Origin: Bryum argenteum
Lineage: Eukaryota; Streptophyta; Bryopsida; Bryales; Bryaceae
NCBI GenBank assembly: GCA_037043015.1
Contig: JAWJUS010000012.1
Location: 40,001 to 104,000, forward strand
Direction of reading: 5' to 3'
DNA length: 64,000 nt
Shown here: positions 9,187 through 22,756 of the stretch, one piece after another
How the letters are laid out: every line of letters begins with the position of its first letter
Numbering within the stretch: position 1 is the stretch's first letter
Program-made: the position numbers and the translations under genes
The notes under the pieces: model-generated
What the model was told of the DNA's origin: nothing
Databases searched by the model: none
The model's input: the letters and a program-made list of their open reading frames with translations, nothing else

Positions 9187-11943
9187 ATGATTCATCGAGA
9201 AAAATATCAGCATCTTCGAATTCGATTAGCTTCTCCAGAACAAATACGCAGTTGGGCTGAAAGAATTTTACCTAATGGAGAACTTGTGGGTCAAGTAACA
9301 AAACCATATACTTTACATTATAAAACACATAAACCTGAAAAAGATGGATTATTTTGTGAACGTATTTTTGGGCCTATTAAAAGTGGACTTTGCGCTTGTG
9401 GAAAATATCAAACAATTGAGAAATATTCAAAATTTTGTGAACAGTGTGGCGTTGAATTTATTGAATCACGTGTTCGAAGATATCGAATGGGATATATTAA
9501 ATTAGCTTGTCCTGTAACGCATGTATGGTATTTAAAGCGCTTACCTAGCTATATTGCGAATCTTTTAGCTAAACCTCTTAAAGAATTAGAAAGTCTAGTA
9601 TATTGCGATGTGTGACTTGTTTATAAAGCTTAATTATACAGATTTAATTTAACTGTTATCCTATTATTTATCATTTATAAGGGTATCACTAATTTTGATA
9701 TATTTCTTAAAAAAAGTAATGTAGAACTCAAAAAATAAAATTTAAAGTAATTAATCTAGGGTTTAAATTTATATGTATAAAAATGTATTAATATTTCTTA
9801 ATTTGTATATTTTATATAGATATATTCTTTCTTTGTTATTTAGAGATTTCGTAAACAAAAATTTAGTAAAAAAAAATAATTACTATATTAATTAATTTAT
9901 TATGGACATTGCAGCTTATTCATCGCATATAAACGCTAAATAATATTATATCCATCGAAATAGAACAAAAACCTAAAGGATTATGAAAATAAATATATAT
10001 ATAAACAAGAGAATTTTTTATTAATTTTAAAAATATTAAAAGTATTTTTGTAAAAAAATATATCATTTAAAAAAAAGAAGATTACTCAAAAATAAAAAAT
10101 TTATTAAAAAATTTAATATAACATGAGTAATAAATAGTAATAAATCATTATTTTATAAAATTTTTCTAAAAATAGAACATAAATTTTTTTGAAAGAAGCA
10201 TATATAACAAATATAGGTCAAATTTTTATTTTTAGTATAATTATAATTAAAATTTAATGCTATTTGAGCCGGATGAAAAAAAAATTTCATGTCCGATTCT
10301 TTGGGGGGGAATTAGCCTATCCCAATCTTTTTCTTGCTAGACCTATTTCAAAAAAACCTACTTTATTAAAATTACGAGGTTTATTTAAATATGAAGATCA
10401 ATCTTGGAGAGATATTTTTCCTCGGTTTTTTTCTTCACGTGGTTTTGAAGCCTTTCAAATTAGAGAAATCGCTACTGGAGGTGACGCTATTAAAAAACAA
10501 TTAAGTAATATAAATCTTCAAGTAGTGATGGATTACGCTTCTATAGAATGGAAAAACTTAGTAGAACAAAAATCTACAGGAAATGAATGGGAAGATCGAA
10601 AAATTCAAAGAAGAAAAGATCTTTTAGTAAGACGTATAAAATTAGCAAAGCAATTTCTTCAAACAGATATAAAACCAGAATGGATGGTTTTATCTTTTTT
10701 ACCAGTTCTTCCGCCTGAATTACGGCCTATGATTGAATTAGGTGAAGGGGAATTAATTACTTCTGATTTAAATGAGCTATATCGAAGAGTTATTTATCGA
10801 AATAATACTCTTATTGATTTTTCGACTAGAAGTGGCTCGACACCAGGAGGTTTGGTTGTTTGTCAAACTAGATTAGTACAAGAAGCTGTAGATGCACTTA
10901 TTGATAATGGAATTCGTGGGCAACCTATGAAAGATAGTCACAATAGACCTTATAAATCTTTTTCAGATGTTATTGAAGGAAAAGAAGGACGTTTTCGTGA
11001 AAATTTACTTGGAAAACGGGTTGACTATTCAGGAAGATCGGTTATTATCGTTGGTCCTTCTCTTCCATTACATCAATGCGGATTACCAAGAGAAATGGCA
11101 ATAGAATTGTTTCAAGCTTTTGTTATTCGAAGTTTAATTGGACAATCTCTTGCTCCTAATCTCAGAGCAGCTAAAAGTATGATTCAAAATAAAAAATCTA
11201 TTGTATGGAAAGTACTTCAAGAAATTATGCAAGGTCACCCTATATTATTAAATCGAGCACCTACTTTACATAAATTAGGTATACAGGCATTTCAACCTAT
11301 TCTAATAAAAGGTCGCGCTATTCGTTTACACCCATTAGTTTGTGGAGGATTTAATGCAGATTTTGATGGAGATCAAATGGCTGTTCATATACCGTTATCT
11401 TTAGAAGCTCAAGCTGAAGCACGATTACTTATGTTTTCTCATACAAACCTTTTATCCCCTGCCACAGGAGATCCTGTTTCTGTACCAAGTCAAGATATGC
11501 TTCTTGGACTATATATCTTAACAATTGAAAATTATCAAGGTATTTATGGTAACAAAAAACATCCTTATAAATATAATAATAATAAAGTTGTTTTAAATAA
11601 AACACCTTATTTTTCTAGTTATGATGATGTTATAAAAGCTCAAAAACAAGAAAAAATAAAACTTCATAGTCCTTTATGGCTTCGATGGGAAAACCAATTA
11701 AGAATAATTACATCCATAAATCGTGAAAAACCTATTGAAATTCAATATAACTCTTTAGGTGTTTTTTCTAAAATTTATGAACATTATCAAATTAGAAAAA
11801 ATAAAAAAGAACAAATTATTAATGTTTATATTTGTACAACTGTTGGCCGTATTATATTTAATCAACAAATAGAAGAAGCCATTCAAGGTACTTTAAAAGC
11901 TTCAAAATTTCGAAATAATTCTTTACCCGCTATAATTATATAA
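9187..11943 (+). CDS. rpoC1: RNA polymerase beta' subunit (N-terminal part), split by one intron
   Basis: Catalytic subunit of the plastid-encoded RNA polymerase. Exon 1 is 9187-9609 and exon 2 is 10327-11943, giving 679 aa. The zinc-binding CACGKYQ ... CEQCGVEF motif is in exon 1. The catalytic [12 protein letters not shown] aspartate loop is in exon 2 at about 11354-11390. The join [17 protein letters not shown] fits a GTGTG intron start and a CCCAAT end. An alternative 3' splice six bases earlier would add Pro-Asn and cannot be excluded without cDNA. It sits 24 bp after rpoB and upstream of rpoC2, as in other plastids. Confidence 0.95.
9610..10326 (+). other. group II intron of rpoC1
   Basis: 717-bp intron starting GTGTG and ending CCCAAT. 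Domain V (GAGCCGGATGA ... CATGTCCGATTCT) is at about 10266-10299. No ORF is present. Confidence 0.85.
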
Positions 11944-12042
11944 TATTCATTTTTTCTACAAATAGAAATAAAAAAGTCAAGTAAAAAAATGGCTTGAATT
12001 TATTGGTATATCCTGTTTATGACAATAAAGAGGTTTTTTATT

Positions 12043-15000
12043 ATGGCAGAACCAGCCAAAATGCTCTTCTATAATAAAGTGATGGATAAAAATGCAATAA
12101 AACAGCTTATTAGCAGATTAATTGCTCACTTTGGTATTACATATACAACACATATTTTAGATCAACTTAAAAATTTAGGCTTTAAACAAGCTACTCAAGC
12201 TTCAATTTCATTAGGAATTGACGATCTTTTAACAGCACCTTCAAAAAGTTGGCTGATCCAAGATGCGGAACAGCAAGGTTATAATTCTGAAAAAAATTAT
12301 CGTTATGGAAACGTTCATGCAGTAGAAAAATTACGCCAATTAATTGAAACCTGGTATGCAACAAGTGAATATTTAAAGCAAGAAATGAATCCTAATTTTC
12401 GGATGACAGATCCGTTAAATCCAGTACATATGATGTCTTTTTCAGGAGCTCGAGGAAGTACGTCTCAAGTTCATCAGTTAGTAGGTATGCGAGGTTTAAT
12501 GTCAGACCCTCAAGGTCAAATTATTGATTTGCCTATTCAAAGTAATTTTCGGGAAGGGTTATCTTTAACAGAATATATTATTTCTTGCTATGGCGCTCGT
12601 AAAGGAGTTGTTGATACGGCAGTACGAACATCGGATGCTGGATATCTTACACGTAGACTAGTTGAAGTAGTTCAGCATATTGTGATACGGAAAGTAGATT
12701 GTGGTGCTCTTCAAGGTATTTTCGCAACGTCTTCGCGTAATAATGTTTCTAAAAAAAATAATAATCAACAGAAATTAATTGGACGTATATTAGCAGAAAA
12801 TATATACGTAAATGCAAGATGTATCGCTATTCGTAATCAAGATATCACAGCAAATCTTGCTTTTTCTTTAGTAACTACAAAAAAAAAACCAATTTTTATA
12901 CGTTCTCCTTTAACTTGTAAAAGTATGTCATGGATTTGTCAATTATGTTATGGGTGGAGTCTTACTCACGGTAATTTAATAGAATTGGGTGAAGCTGTAG
13001 GTATTATTGCAGGACAATCTATTGGAGAACCAGGTACCCAGTTAACATTAAGAACATTTCATACTGGTGGTGTTTTTACAGGTGATATTGCAGAACATGT
13101 ACGAACACCGTTTAATGGAGTTATTAAATTTGATACAAATTCAGTTTATCCTACACGTACTCGACATGGTCATCCTGCGTGGATATGTAATAATAATTTA
13201 TCTGTTATTATTAAAAGTAAAAAAAAATTATATAATTTAATTATTCCGCCACAAAGTATACTTTTAGTTCAAAATAATCAATATATAGAATCAAAACAAG
13301 TTATTGCCGAAGTTCGTGCTAAAATATCTCCTTTTAAAGAAAAAGTTCAAAAATATATTTATTCGAATTTATCTGGAGAAATGCATTGGAGTACAAAAGT
13401 TCAGCATGCATCGGAATATATACATAGTAATGTTCATCTTTTATGTATGACGGGTCATATATGGATATTAGCAGGGCACTTTGAAAAATGTCATGAATCT
13501 TTTTTTTTATTTTATCGTAATCAAGATAAATTAGATAATAAACTTCCAATTGCGAACAAAACTTTAAATTATTATAAAAATTCACAAAAAAATTTAAATT
13601 TATTTTGGAATTTTATTTATTCTAGTATTATTGTATATACTTATAAATTTTCAAAAATAGTTAAAAATAATAAAACTCGTTTTTTTTTTAATAAAACAAA
13701 AAATAAATATAAAAAAAAATCTTTTTTTCAATTTATTCTTAAAATTCCAAAAAATGGTAATTTAAAAAAAAATGATATTTTTGCTATTTTTAATGATCCT
13801 AAATATAAAATAAAAAATTCAGGAATTATAAAATATGGTACTATAAAAGTTGATTTAATTAATAAAAAAAAAGATATTTTTGAAGATTCAAAAATTAAAA
13901 AAACTAAAACAAAATATAAAATAATAAAAGAAGGTAATTTTTTCTTTCTTCCTGAAGAAGTATATAATTTAGATCAATCTTTTTTTTCTTCTATTTTAAT
14001 AAAAAATAATAGTTTTATTAAAGCGGGCACAAAAATAACTTCCACTATAATTAGTAAAGTAACAGGCTTTGCTAAAATAAGAAAAAAATTTAATACTTTT
14101 GAAATAAAAATATTACCTGGAAGTATATATTATCCTAAACAAAAACAACAAAATTTTAAACAAAACGGGTTTTTAATAGCCCCTGGAGAAAAATTTTTTG
14201 AACAATTTCGAGCTAAAAATTGGATTTATCTTGAATGGATTGTACTTTCAAAAAATAATTCTTTTTTTCTTCTTAGACCAGCAGTAGAATATAAAATAAC
14301 ATCTAATGAAAATACTTTAAATTTACCAATACCTTTTTTTTTTAATTTTTTAAAAGAACAACAATTGGTGAAAATTCAAACTATTAAATATATTTTTTAT
14401 CAAGATAGTGAAGAAATTCAAATACTTGATAATACAGAAATTCAATTAATTCAAAGTTGTTTAATATTAAATTGGGAAACGAAAATTTTTACAAAAGAAG
14501 CTTATATTTCTTTTGTAAAAATACGTATTAATAAAATTATCAAATTCTTTTTTCAAATAAGTTTAATAAACCACTCTAATATTAATACTAACAAAAGAAA
14601 AAAAAATAATATTATTATTAACTATTTTTTTAATAAAAAAAAATCTATTTTTAATCAAAAATTTAATAAAAAAACTTTATTGTTCAATAAAACTTGGGGC
14701 ATTATTCGTATTTCTTCAAAAAAAAAGCAAGAAGAAGGTTCTTTTCTTGTTTTATCCCCATCAAATTTATTTCAAACTATTTTAGTCGAAACAACCACAA
14801 AAGATACAAAAATAGAAAATGAGCCAGAAAAATTTTTGACTTATGAATCCAAAAAAATAATTAAAGATTTTAATAGAAAAAAAAAAAAAATTTTTATGAA
14901 ACAAAATTTTATAGAATTTTTAGGTTTTTTAGGCCATTCCCAAAATATTACAAAATTTTTTCAACCTTTTTCTTGTAAAAAAATTAATAATAAATTAATT

Positions 15001-16155
15001 CCAATTCATTTTGCAATTATTGATAATTTTGAGAAAAAAATTAAAATAACTAAATGGTACTTTTTGGATGAAAATAAAAAAATTCATAACTTTATTTTAA
15101 CTAAAAATAATATTCTTAATATATTAAATTGGTCTTTTTCTTTATTTTTTTTACAAAAAAAAAATACTCAATTATTTAATCTTGGACATTTTCTTTGTGA
15201 TGGTTTTTCTATATCTAAATATCAGCACTTTTACGAATCTGGTCAAATTATAGTGATTTATGAAGATTTTTCTTCAGTACTTAGACTAGCTAAGCCATAT
15301 TTAGCAACTGCTGAAGCTACGCTTCATAATCATTATGGTGAAATTGTCAAAGAAGGAGATAAATTAATAACTTTAATATATGAAAGATTAAAATCTGGAG
15401 ATATTATTCAAGGGCTTCCTAAAGTTGAACAGTTATTAGAAGCTCGTCCAATAAATTCAGTTTTTCTTAATTTAGAAAAAGGTTTTGAAGATTGGAATAA
15501 AGACATGACAAATTTTTTTGGAAGTCTGTGGGGATATTTTTTAAGTACTCGAATTAGCATGGAACAAAGTCAACTAAATTTAGTTGATCAAATTCAAAAA
15601 GTTTATAGATCACAAGGAGTACAAATATCAGATAAACATATAGAAATTATTGTACGTCAAATGACGTCTAAAGTTATTACTTTAGAAGATGGAATGACTA
15701 ATGGTTTTTTACCTGGAGAATTAATTGAATTTGCAAGAATAAAAAGAATGAATCGGGCTTTGGAAGAAGTTATTCCTTATAAACCTGTATTATTAGGAAT
15801 AACAAAAGCTTCTCTTAATACTCAAAGTTTTATATCAGAAGCTAGTTTTCAAGAAACTACTCGTGTATTAGCAAAAGCAGCTTTACGGGGTCGTATTGAT
15901 TGGTTAAAAGGTTTAAAAGAAAATGTTATTCTTGGTGGAATAATTCCTGCAGGTACTGGATGTCAAGAAATCATTTGGCAAATAACTTTGGAAAAACAAA
16001 AAAATATTTTATTAAAAAAAAAAAAGAAAATTAAATTTTTTTATAACAAAATAAAAAGTTTTTTTTTAGATGAAAATTTTTTTATTTCTTTTACTTCAAA
16101 TGATATTCATACAAATTTAAAGCAACAAAATTTTGAAATAAATAGCAATAAATGA
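12043..16155 (+). CDS. rpoC2: RNA polymerase beta'' subunit
   Basis: C-terminal half of the bacterial beta' subunit, a separate gene in plastids. Taking the start at 12043 (MAEPAKMLFYNKVMDKNAIKQL) gives 1370 aa; an in-frame ATG at 12019 would add eight residues but precedes the conserved start. The N-terminal third is well conserved, with the trigger-loop region GARGSTSQVHQLVGMRG and AGQSIGEPGTQLTLRTFHTGG. The middle third is Lys/Asn/Phe-rich and poorly conserved, as is usual. The C-terminus regains strong conservation (QMTSKVITLEDGMTNGFLPGE, ALRGRIDWLKGLKENVILGG). The frame is unbroken despite many A and T runs, which contrasts with the broken ycf2. Confidence 0.96.
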   Translation: MAEPAKMLFYNKVMDKNAIKQLISRLIAHFGITYTTHILDQLKNLGFKQATQASISLGIDDLLTAPSKSWLIQDAEQQGYNSEKNYRYGNVHAVEKLRQLIETWYATSEYLKQEMNPNFRMTDPLNPVHMMSFSGARGSTSQVHQLVGMRGLMSDPQGQIIDLPIQSNFREGLSLTEYIISCYGARKGVVDTAVRTSDAGYLTRRLVEVVQHIVIRKVDCGALQGIFATSSRNNVSKKNNNQQKLIGRILAENIYVNARCIAIRNQDITANLAFSLVTTKKKPIFIRSPLTCKSMSWICQLCYGWSLTHGNLIELGEAVGIIAGQSIGEPGTQLTLRTFHTGGVFTGDIAEHVRTPFNGVIKFDTNSVYPTRTRHGHPAWICNNNLSVIIKSKKKLYNLIIPPQSILLVQNNQYIESKQVIAEVRAKISPFKEKVQKYIYSNLSGEMHWSTKVQHASEYIHSNVHLLCMTGHIWILAGHFEKCHESFFLFYRNQDKLDNKLPIANKTLNYYKNSQKNLNLFWNFIYSSIIVYTYKFSKIVKNNKTRFFFNKTKNKYKKKSFFQFILKIPKNGNLKKNDIFAIFNDPKYKIKNSGIIKYGTIKVDLINKKKDIFEDSKIKKTKTKYKIIKEGNFFFLPEEVYNLDQSFFSSILIKNNSFIKAGTKITSTIISKVTGFAKIRKKFNTFEIKILPGSIYYPKQKQQNFKQNGFLIAPGEKFFEQFRAKNWIYLEWIVLSKNNSFFLLRPAVEYKITSNENTLNLPIPFFFNFLKEQQLVKIQTIKYIFYQDSEEIQILDNTEIQLIQSCLILNWETKIFTKEAYISFVKIRINKIIKFFFQISLINHSNINTNKRKKNNIIINYFFNKKKSIFNQKFNKKTLLFNKTWGIIRISSKKKQEEGSFLVLSPSNLFQTILVETTTKDTKIENEPEKFLTYESKKIIKDFNRKKKKIFMKQNFIEFLGFLGHSQNITKFFQPFSCKKINNKLIPIHFAIIDNFEKKIKITKWYFLDENKKIHNFILTKNNILNILNWSFSLFFLQKKNTQLFNLGHFLCDGFSISKYQHFYESGQIIVIYEDFSSVLRLAKPYLATAEATLHNHYGEIVKEGDKLITLIYERLKSGDIIQGLPKVEQLLEARPINSVFLNLEKGFEDWNKDMTNFFGSLWGYFLSTRISMEQSQLNLVDQIQKVYRSQGVQISDKHIEIIVRQMTSKVITLEDGMTNGFLPGELIEFARIKRMNRALEEVIPYKPVLLGITKASLNTQSFISEASFQETTRVLAKAALRGRIDWLKGLKENVILGGIIPAGTGCQEIIWQITLEKQKNILLKKKKKIKFFYNKIKSFFLDENFFISFTSNDIHTNLKQQNFEINSNK

Positions 16156-16286
16156 ATTTAATTCATTTTTCTAAATTTTTTTAAAAAATATATTAAATTA
16201 GCTTAAATTTACAAAAAAATTTAAAAAATGTATTTGTGCTAGTCTAAATAAAAAAATAACTTAGACTTTATTTACTAAAAAACAAA

Positions 16287-16997
16287 ATGAAACAAAAATC
16301 TTGGAATATTAATTTGGAAGAGATGATGGAAGCAGGAGTACATTTTGGTCATCAAGCTCGAAAATGGAACCCTAAAATGGCGTCTTATATTTTTACAGAA
16401 CGAAAAGGTATTCATATTTTAAATCTTACTCAAACAGCTCGTTTTTTATCAGAAGCTTGTGATTTAGTTTTTAATGCCTCAAGTAAAGGTAAAGAATTTT
16501 TAATTGTAGGTACAAAATATCAAGCAGCTGATTTAGTCGCATCCGCTTCGATAAAAGCTCGATGTCATTATGTAAATCAAAAATGGCTCGGCGGTATGTT
16601 AACTAATTGGTCAACTATAGAAAAGCGGCTACAAAGATTTAAAGATTTAGAAAATAAAGAAAAAACAGGAGTATTTAATCAACTTCCTAAAAAAGAAGCA
16701 GCAACTTTAAAAAGACAATTAACACAACTTCAAAAATATTTAAATGGAATTAAATATATGACGAGTTTACCAGATATTGTAATAATAATAGACCAACAAA
16801 AAGAAATTACTGCTATTCAAGAATGTATAACACTAGGTATTCCAACAATTTGTTTGGTTGATACAGATTGTGATCCAGATCTTACAGATATACCAATTCC
16901 AGCAAATGATGATGCCCGAGCGTCAATTCGATGGATTTTAAATAAATTAACATTAGCTATCAGTACAGGTCGCTATAATTCTATAAAAGGTGAATAA
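16287..16997 (+). CDS. rps2: ribosomal protein S2
   Basis: Plastid 30S protein S2. The 236-aa product starts [23 protein letters not shown] and has the family blocks [21 protein letters not shown] and [12 protein letters not shown]. Length is typical. It lies between rpoC2 and the atpI-atpH-atpF-atpA cluster, a gene order inherited from cyanobacteria. Confidence 0.97.
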   Translation: MKQKSWNINLEEMMEAGVHFGHQARKWNPKMASYIFTERKGIHILNLTQTARFLSEACDLVFNASSKGKEFLIVGTKYQAADLVASASIKARCHYVNQKWLGGMLTNWSTIEKRLQRFKDLENKEKTGVFNQLPKKEAATLKRQLTQLQKYLNGIKYMTSLPDIVIIIDQQKEITAIQECITLGIPTICLVDTDCDPDLTDIPIPANDDARASIRWILNKLTLAISTGRYNSIKGE

Positions 16998-17203
16998 TTA
17001 TTTTAGTAAAAATAAATTTTTTTATTTTTATGACTTGTTACTATTTTAAAACTCAAAAATATATTACAATAAAAATAAATATTTTATTGTGATAAATATG
17101 CTGTGGCATAATAAAAAGAGGTTAGAACAATAAGACATTTAAATGATGAAATTATTTATAAAATTTATTTCTATTTTTCATAGTTTATTTTAGAAGGGGT
17201 AAT

Positions 17204-17950
17204 ATGCATACTGCACAATTTTCCATTAGCACACTTAATAATTTGTATGAAATATCTGGTGTGGAAGTAGGTCAACACTTCTATTGGCAAATAGGCAGTT
17301 TTCAAGTTCACGCACAAGTACTTATAACTTCCTGGATTGTTATTGCTATTTTATTAAGTTTAGCTATTTTTGCAACGCGAGATTTACAAACTATTCCAAC
17401 AAGTGGTCAAAATTTTGTCGAATATGTTTTAGAATTTATTCGTGATTTAACCAGAACTCAAATAGGAGAAGAAGAATATAGACCTTGGGTTCCTTTTATA
17501 GGAACTATGTTTTTATTTATTTTTGTTTCAAATTGGTCAGGTGCCCTTCTTCCTTGGAGAGTATTTGAATTACCTCATGGAGAATTAGCTGCACCTACAA
17601 ATGATATTAATACAACTGTTGCGTTAGCTCTATTAACTTCAGTAGCTTATTTTTATGCAGGTCTTCATAAAAAAGGTTTAAACTATTTTGGTAAATACAT
17701 TCAGCCAACTCCAGTACTTTTACCAATTAATATTTTAGAAGATTTTACAAAACCTTTATCACTAAGTTTTCGACTTTTTGGGAATATTTTAGCTGACGAA
17801 TTAGTAGTTGCTGTTCTTATTTCTTTAGTACCTTTGGTTATTCCTATACCTATGATGTTCTTAGGATTGTTTACGAGTGCTATTCAAGCTTTAATATTTG
17901 CAACCTTAGCCGCAGCTTATATAGGCGAATCATTAGAAGGTCATCATTAA
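17204..17950 (+). CDS. atpI: ATP synthase CF0 subunit a (IV)
   Basis: Membrane subunit a of the chloroplast ATP synthase, forming the proton half-channels next to the c-ring. The 248-aa product has the conserved [32 protein letters not shown] (with the essential Arg) and [19 protein letters not shown] blocks. An AAGGGG sequence lies just upstream of the start. It is the first gene of the atpI-atpH-atpF-atpA cluster. Confidence 0.97.
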   Translation: MHTAQFSISTLNNLYEISGVEVGQHFYWQIGSFQVHAQVLITSWIVIAILLSLAIFATRDLQTIPTSGQNFVEYVLEFIRDLTRTQIGEEEYRPWVPFIGTMFLFIFVSNWSGALLPWRVFELPHGELAAPTNDINTTVALALLTSVAYFYAGLHKKGLNYFGKYIQPTPVLLPINILEDFTKPLSLSFRLFGNILADELVVAVLISLVPLVIPIPMMFLGLFTSAIQALIFATLAAAYIGESLEGHH

Positions 17951-18185
17951 ATTCTATAAAGTAAAAATAATTATTATAAATTTAAAAATATTCTAAATAA
18001 TTTTAAAACATAATTTTTTTAAAAAAAGAAGTTTAATTAATTTGAAAAAAAAATTTATTTTTTTTAGTGATACTATCACTTTATTAAGAGACGTTTTGAG
18101 TTAGTAACTGCTTAACTTAATTTTCTTTTATTAAAAGTATAAGTAAGCAATAGAGACTAGGTTTTTTTTATAAACCTTTTCTTAA

Positions 18186-18452
<267 letters not shown>

Positions 18453-18765
18453 AAATTAAGTTGTATTGTAAATATTTTTTTAATTTAAATATTAAATAGT
18501 TTTTTAAGAAATAAATAAAATGGTTAACCATTTTATTTATTTCTTAAAAAACTATTTAATATTTAAATTAAAAAAATATTTATTTATTTAATATTAAAAA
18601 AAAACTCAAATTTTTTTTGTATAAAATAAATAAACTGTTTTTCAATTATATTGCTAATTAGATATAAAACTAAATAAATAAGTCTTTGTCTATAACTAAA
18701 AATTCAAGTTATTTTGAGTAAAAAACTCTAGAAAACTTAGATAACCTATTAACGGGAGAAAAAGT
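18453..18765. other. atpH-atpF spacer
   Basis: 313-bp spacer, over a third of which is the perfect palindrome at 18469-18582. The rest is A/T-rich leader, with a GGGAG ribosome-binding site just before the atpF start. No gene is seen. Confidence 0.7.
18469..18582. repeat. 114-bp perfect palindrome after atpH
   Basis: 57-bp arms (18469-18525 and 18526-18582) are exact reverse complements meeting at GGTTAACC with no spacer. I checked it block by block and found no mismatch. It begins 17 bp after the atpH stop. It is likely a 3'-end hairpin for the abundant atpH mRNA, but its size is exceptional. Confidence 0.9.
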
Positions 18766-19964
18766 ATGCAAAATATTATTAATTTAATTGTTTTTTTAGG
18801 TTATTGGCCTATTGCTGGGAATTTTGGTTTAAATACAAATCTTTTAGAGACAAATTTAATTAATTTAAGTGTAGTGCTTGGCTTATTAGTTTACTTTGGA
18901 AAGGGAGTGTGTGCGGGTTAATTATTTGAATAAAACTGCTGGAATAATCCAGTTACACTTCAAAAAAAAAGTGTATAATTCCGACGAATTACTTCTAAAC
19001 AAAATTTAGAACAACTATAGCATTTCGTAAAATTAGTAATTTTTTTTTACTATTATTTTATTCGGAAATATTAAGAAAATGGTTAAAGCTAAAATGCTTG
19101 AAGTCTAAGTATCTTTGGGGTTTTTCTTTCCCCCTAAAATTATATATAAAAAATATAAAAACACATTAGAGATTGTTTTAATGTATAACACTCATATTAA
19201 ACTAATTCTTAAATTTATTTATTAAATAAATTATTATTGTCTCTAAAAAATAACCCATTTCGGTTTTTTATACTGAATTGACAACCTAAAAAAATTCTAA
19301 TATTAAGTTATTCAAAAAAATAACCTTACTGACAGTTAACAAAAAAATAACTTTTGTCAGAAGAGCCCTTAAATTTTTTTTAACAAAAAAATAAAAAAAT
19401 TTTCAACTTCTTTTATAAAAAAATTAAAAATTTAATAAGGGCAGGCTTAGTTAAAAAAATTAAGCGCGAAAGCCGAATGAATTGAAAAATTCATGTTCGG
19501 TTTGGGAAGAGATTTATAACTAGTAAAAATCTTCGATAAAAAATCTACTTTCATTAAATAATTTATTAAGTAATCGTAAACAAACTATTTTAAGTACAAT
19601 CAATGACGCAGAAGAACGATATAATGAAGCAACTGATAAACTTAATCAAGCTCGAACTCGTTTAGAACGAGCAAAAATAAAAGCAAACGAAATTCGTGTA
19701 AATGGCCTTTCTCAAATAGAAAAAGAAAAAAAAGAGTTAATAAATGCTGCTGATGAAGATTCAAAACGATTAGAAGATTCAAAAAATGCTACTATTCGTT
19801 TTGAAGAACAAAGAGCAATTGAACAAGTTAGACAACAAGTTTCACGTCTTGCATTAGAAAGAGCGTTAGAGGCATTAAATAAGCGTTTAAATAATGAACT
19901 ACATTCACGCGTAATTGATTATCATATTGGTTTACTGAGAGCCATGGAAAGCACAATTAATTAG
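18766..19964 (+). CDS. atpF: ATP synthase CF0 subunit b (I), split by one intron
   Basis: Peripheral-stalk subunit b, linking the F0 membrane sector to F1. Exon 1 is 18766-18910 (145 nt, [18 protein letters not shown] to FGKGV) and exon 2 is 19555-19964 ([12 protein letters not shown] to MESTIN), giving 184 aa. The intron interrupts the Leu codon of KGVL-NNLL, its usual place in land plants, with GTGCG and AT ends. One N-terminal membrane helix precedes a long charged coiled coil ([20 protein letters not shown]). It starts after a GGGAGAA ribosome-binding site and ends 43 bp before atpA. Confidence 0.95.
18911..19554 (+). other. group II intron of atpF
   Basis: 644-bp intron starting GTGCG and ending TTTCAT. 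Domain V (GAAAGCCGAATGA ... CATGTTCGGTTTGG) is at about 19469-19504. The splice site was chosen to restore the conserved KGVLNNLL sequence. Confidence 0.85.
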
Positions 19965-19998
19965 CTTTCATTAGTTTTATTTTTTTAAAAATTATTAA

Positions 19999-21531
<1,533 letters not shown>

Positions 21532-21550
21532 AAATTTAAGCACTGAAAAT

Positions 21551-21593
21551 AAAAAGAAAAAAGCTGAAAAATTTTTTCGGCTTTTTTCTTTTT
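21551..21593 (+). terminator. hairpin after atpA
   Basis: 14-bp arms (21551-21564 and 21580-21593), with an inner CTGAAAAA/TTTTTTCGG extension, start 20 bp after the atpA stop. Likely the 3' end of the atp operon mRNA. Confidence 0.65.
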
Positions 21594-21675
21594 ACTAAAA
21601 AAAATATTATAATATAAAACAAAAAAACGAAAAGTATCCTTTTCATTAACTTTTATTTATAAATTTTTTTACTGT

Positions 21676-21747
21676 TACGTCCAATAGGATTCGAACCTAT
21701 ACTGGAGGTTTAGAAGACCTCTGTCCTATCCATTAGACGATGGACGC
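21676..21747 (-). tRNA. trnR-UCU: tRNA-Arg (UCU)
   Basis: Minus strand: GCGTCCA acceptor, D-arm GTCTAATGGATAGGAC, anticodon loop CTTCTAA (UCU), T-arm TAGGTTCGAATCCTA. It converges on atpA. Confidence 0.95.
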
Positions 21748-21869
21748 TAGTAAATTATTATACTTAAGATAATTTACTTATTTATTATAATTATATAAAA
21801 AAAAAATAAATAATTAAATAATTTTTTTAATTAAGAATTATTTAATTATTTATTTTTTAAATTTTAAAA

Positions 21870-22525
21870 GGCGGGTAGCGGGAATCGAACCCGCATCATT
21901 AGCTTGGAAGGCTAAGGGTTATAGTCGACACTTTAATATTGCCGCTATTTCAAAACCGAACATGAAATTTTAATATCATACGGCTTCTTTATGAATTAGA
22001 AAGTTTTTTCTATTATTTTATTAATACGTATTATAATAAATTCATAGCATCTACGTTAGTTTATTTTTATTAAAAAACTTTATAGATGATCCTTTTATAA
22101 ATTTTTATATAAAAAAAATTTATAATTATTTCGTTCTTTATTTCTATTAAAGTAAATCATTAGGAAAATATTTTTTACCGAACTTTAATAAAATATTAAT
22201 AAATTTAGCAAACTAAATTTATTATTTTAAAGTTTACTTGCTTTAATTTATTTGATTTTTTATTCAAATAAATTAAGATTTAGTTACGAAAAAAATATTT
22301 TTGTTTTTTTTCCATAGATTTTTAATTGCAAAAATTTTTAATAAAAAAAAATTCCGTGTTATTTTTATTATTATAGGAATTCTGCTTTTCTGTCTTAAGA
22401 AAGATTTAAAATCTTTTTAGAAATAAAGTTATTAGTCCAAAATTTACAAAAAATTTAAAGACCCTTTAACTATATTTAAGTTAATTATAGAACGAATCAC
22501 ACTTTTACCACTAAACTATACCCGC
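21870..22525 (-). tRNA. trnG-UCC: tRNA-Gly (UCC), split by one intron
   Basis: The 5' exon is 22503-22525 (GCGGGTATAGTTTAGTGGTA then AAA). The 3' exon is 21871-21917, with anticodon stem TTAGC/GCTAA around CTTCCAA (UCC) and T-arm CGGGTTCGATTCCCG. The joined ends pair GCGGGTA/TACCCGC. The intron lies in the D-stem region, as in other land plants. Confidence 0.93.
21918..22502 (-). other. group II intron of trnG-UCC
   Basis: 585-bp intron on the minus strand, starting GTGTG (at 22502) and ending AAC (at 21918). Domain V lies at about 21952-21986. Confidence 0.85.
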
Positions 22526-22588
22526 TATAAATCTATTATAGCATAATTTTTTTTTGTTCAAACATTTTTTTTTAATATTTTTTAACTT

Positions 22589-22650
22589 AAACTCCATCTC
22601 CGGAGATTTAATACTTAACAAAAGTTATTTTATTCCCGGAGATGGAGTTT
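22589..22650 (-). terminator. hairpin after psb30
   Basis: Inverted repeat AAACTCCATCTCCGG / CCGGAGATGGAGTTT at 22589-22603 and 22636-22650, immediately downstream of psb30 on the minus strand. It is one of few GC-containing stems in the region. Confidence 0.7.
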
Positions 22651-22654
22651 GAAA

Positions 22655-22756
22655 TTATAAATTGCCTTTACGCGCCGCTAATAAAGCAATTACTAAAGGA
22701 CCTGAGCCAACTATTAAAGCCAAAGCAGTAAGTTGTGCAATAACTTCTAAATTCAT
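22655..22756 (-). CDS. psb30: photosystem II protein Psb30 (Ycf12)
   Basis: Small peripheral photosystem II subunit. The 33-aa product [19 protein letters not shown] to LLAARKGNL matches the Ycf12/Psb30 family in length and sequence, with one membrane helix. It lies upstream of trnG-UCC on the same strand and is divergent from psaM. An AGAGAGGTTAACTC leader precedes the ATG. Confidence 0.95.
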   Translation of the reverse strand: MNLEVIAQLTALALIVGSGPLVIALLAARKGNL

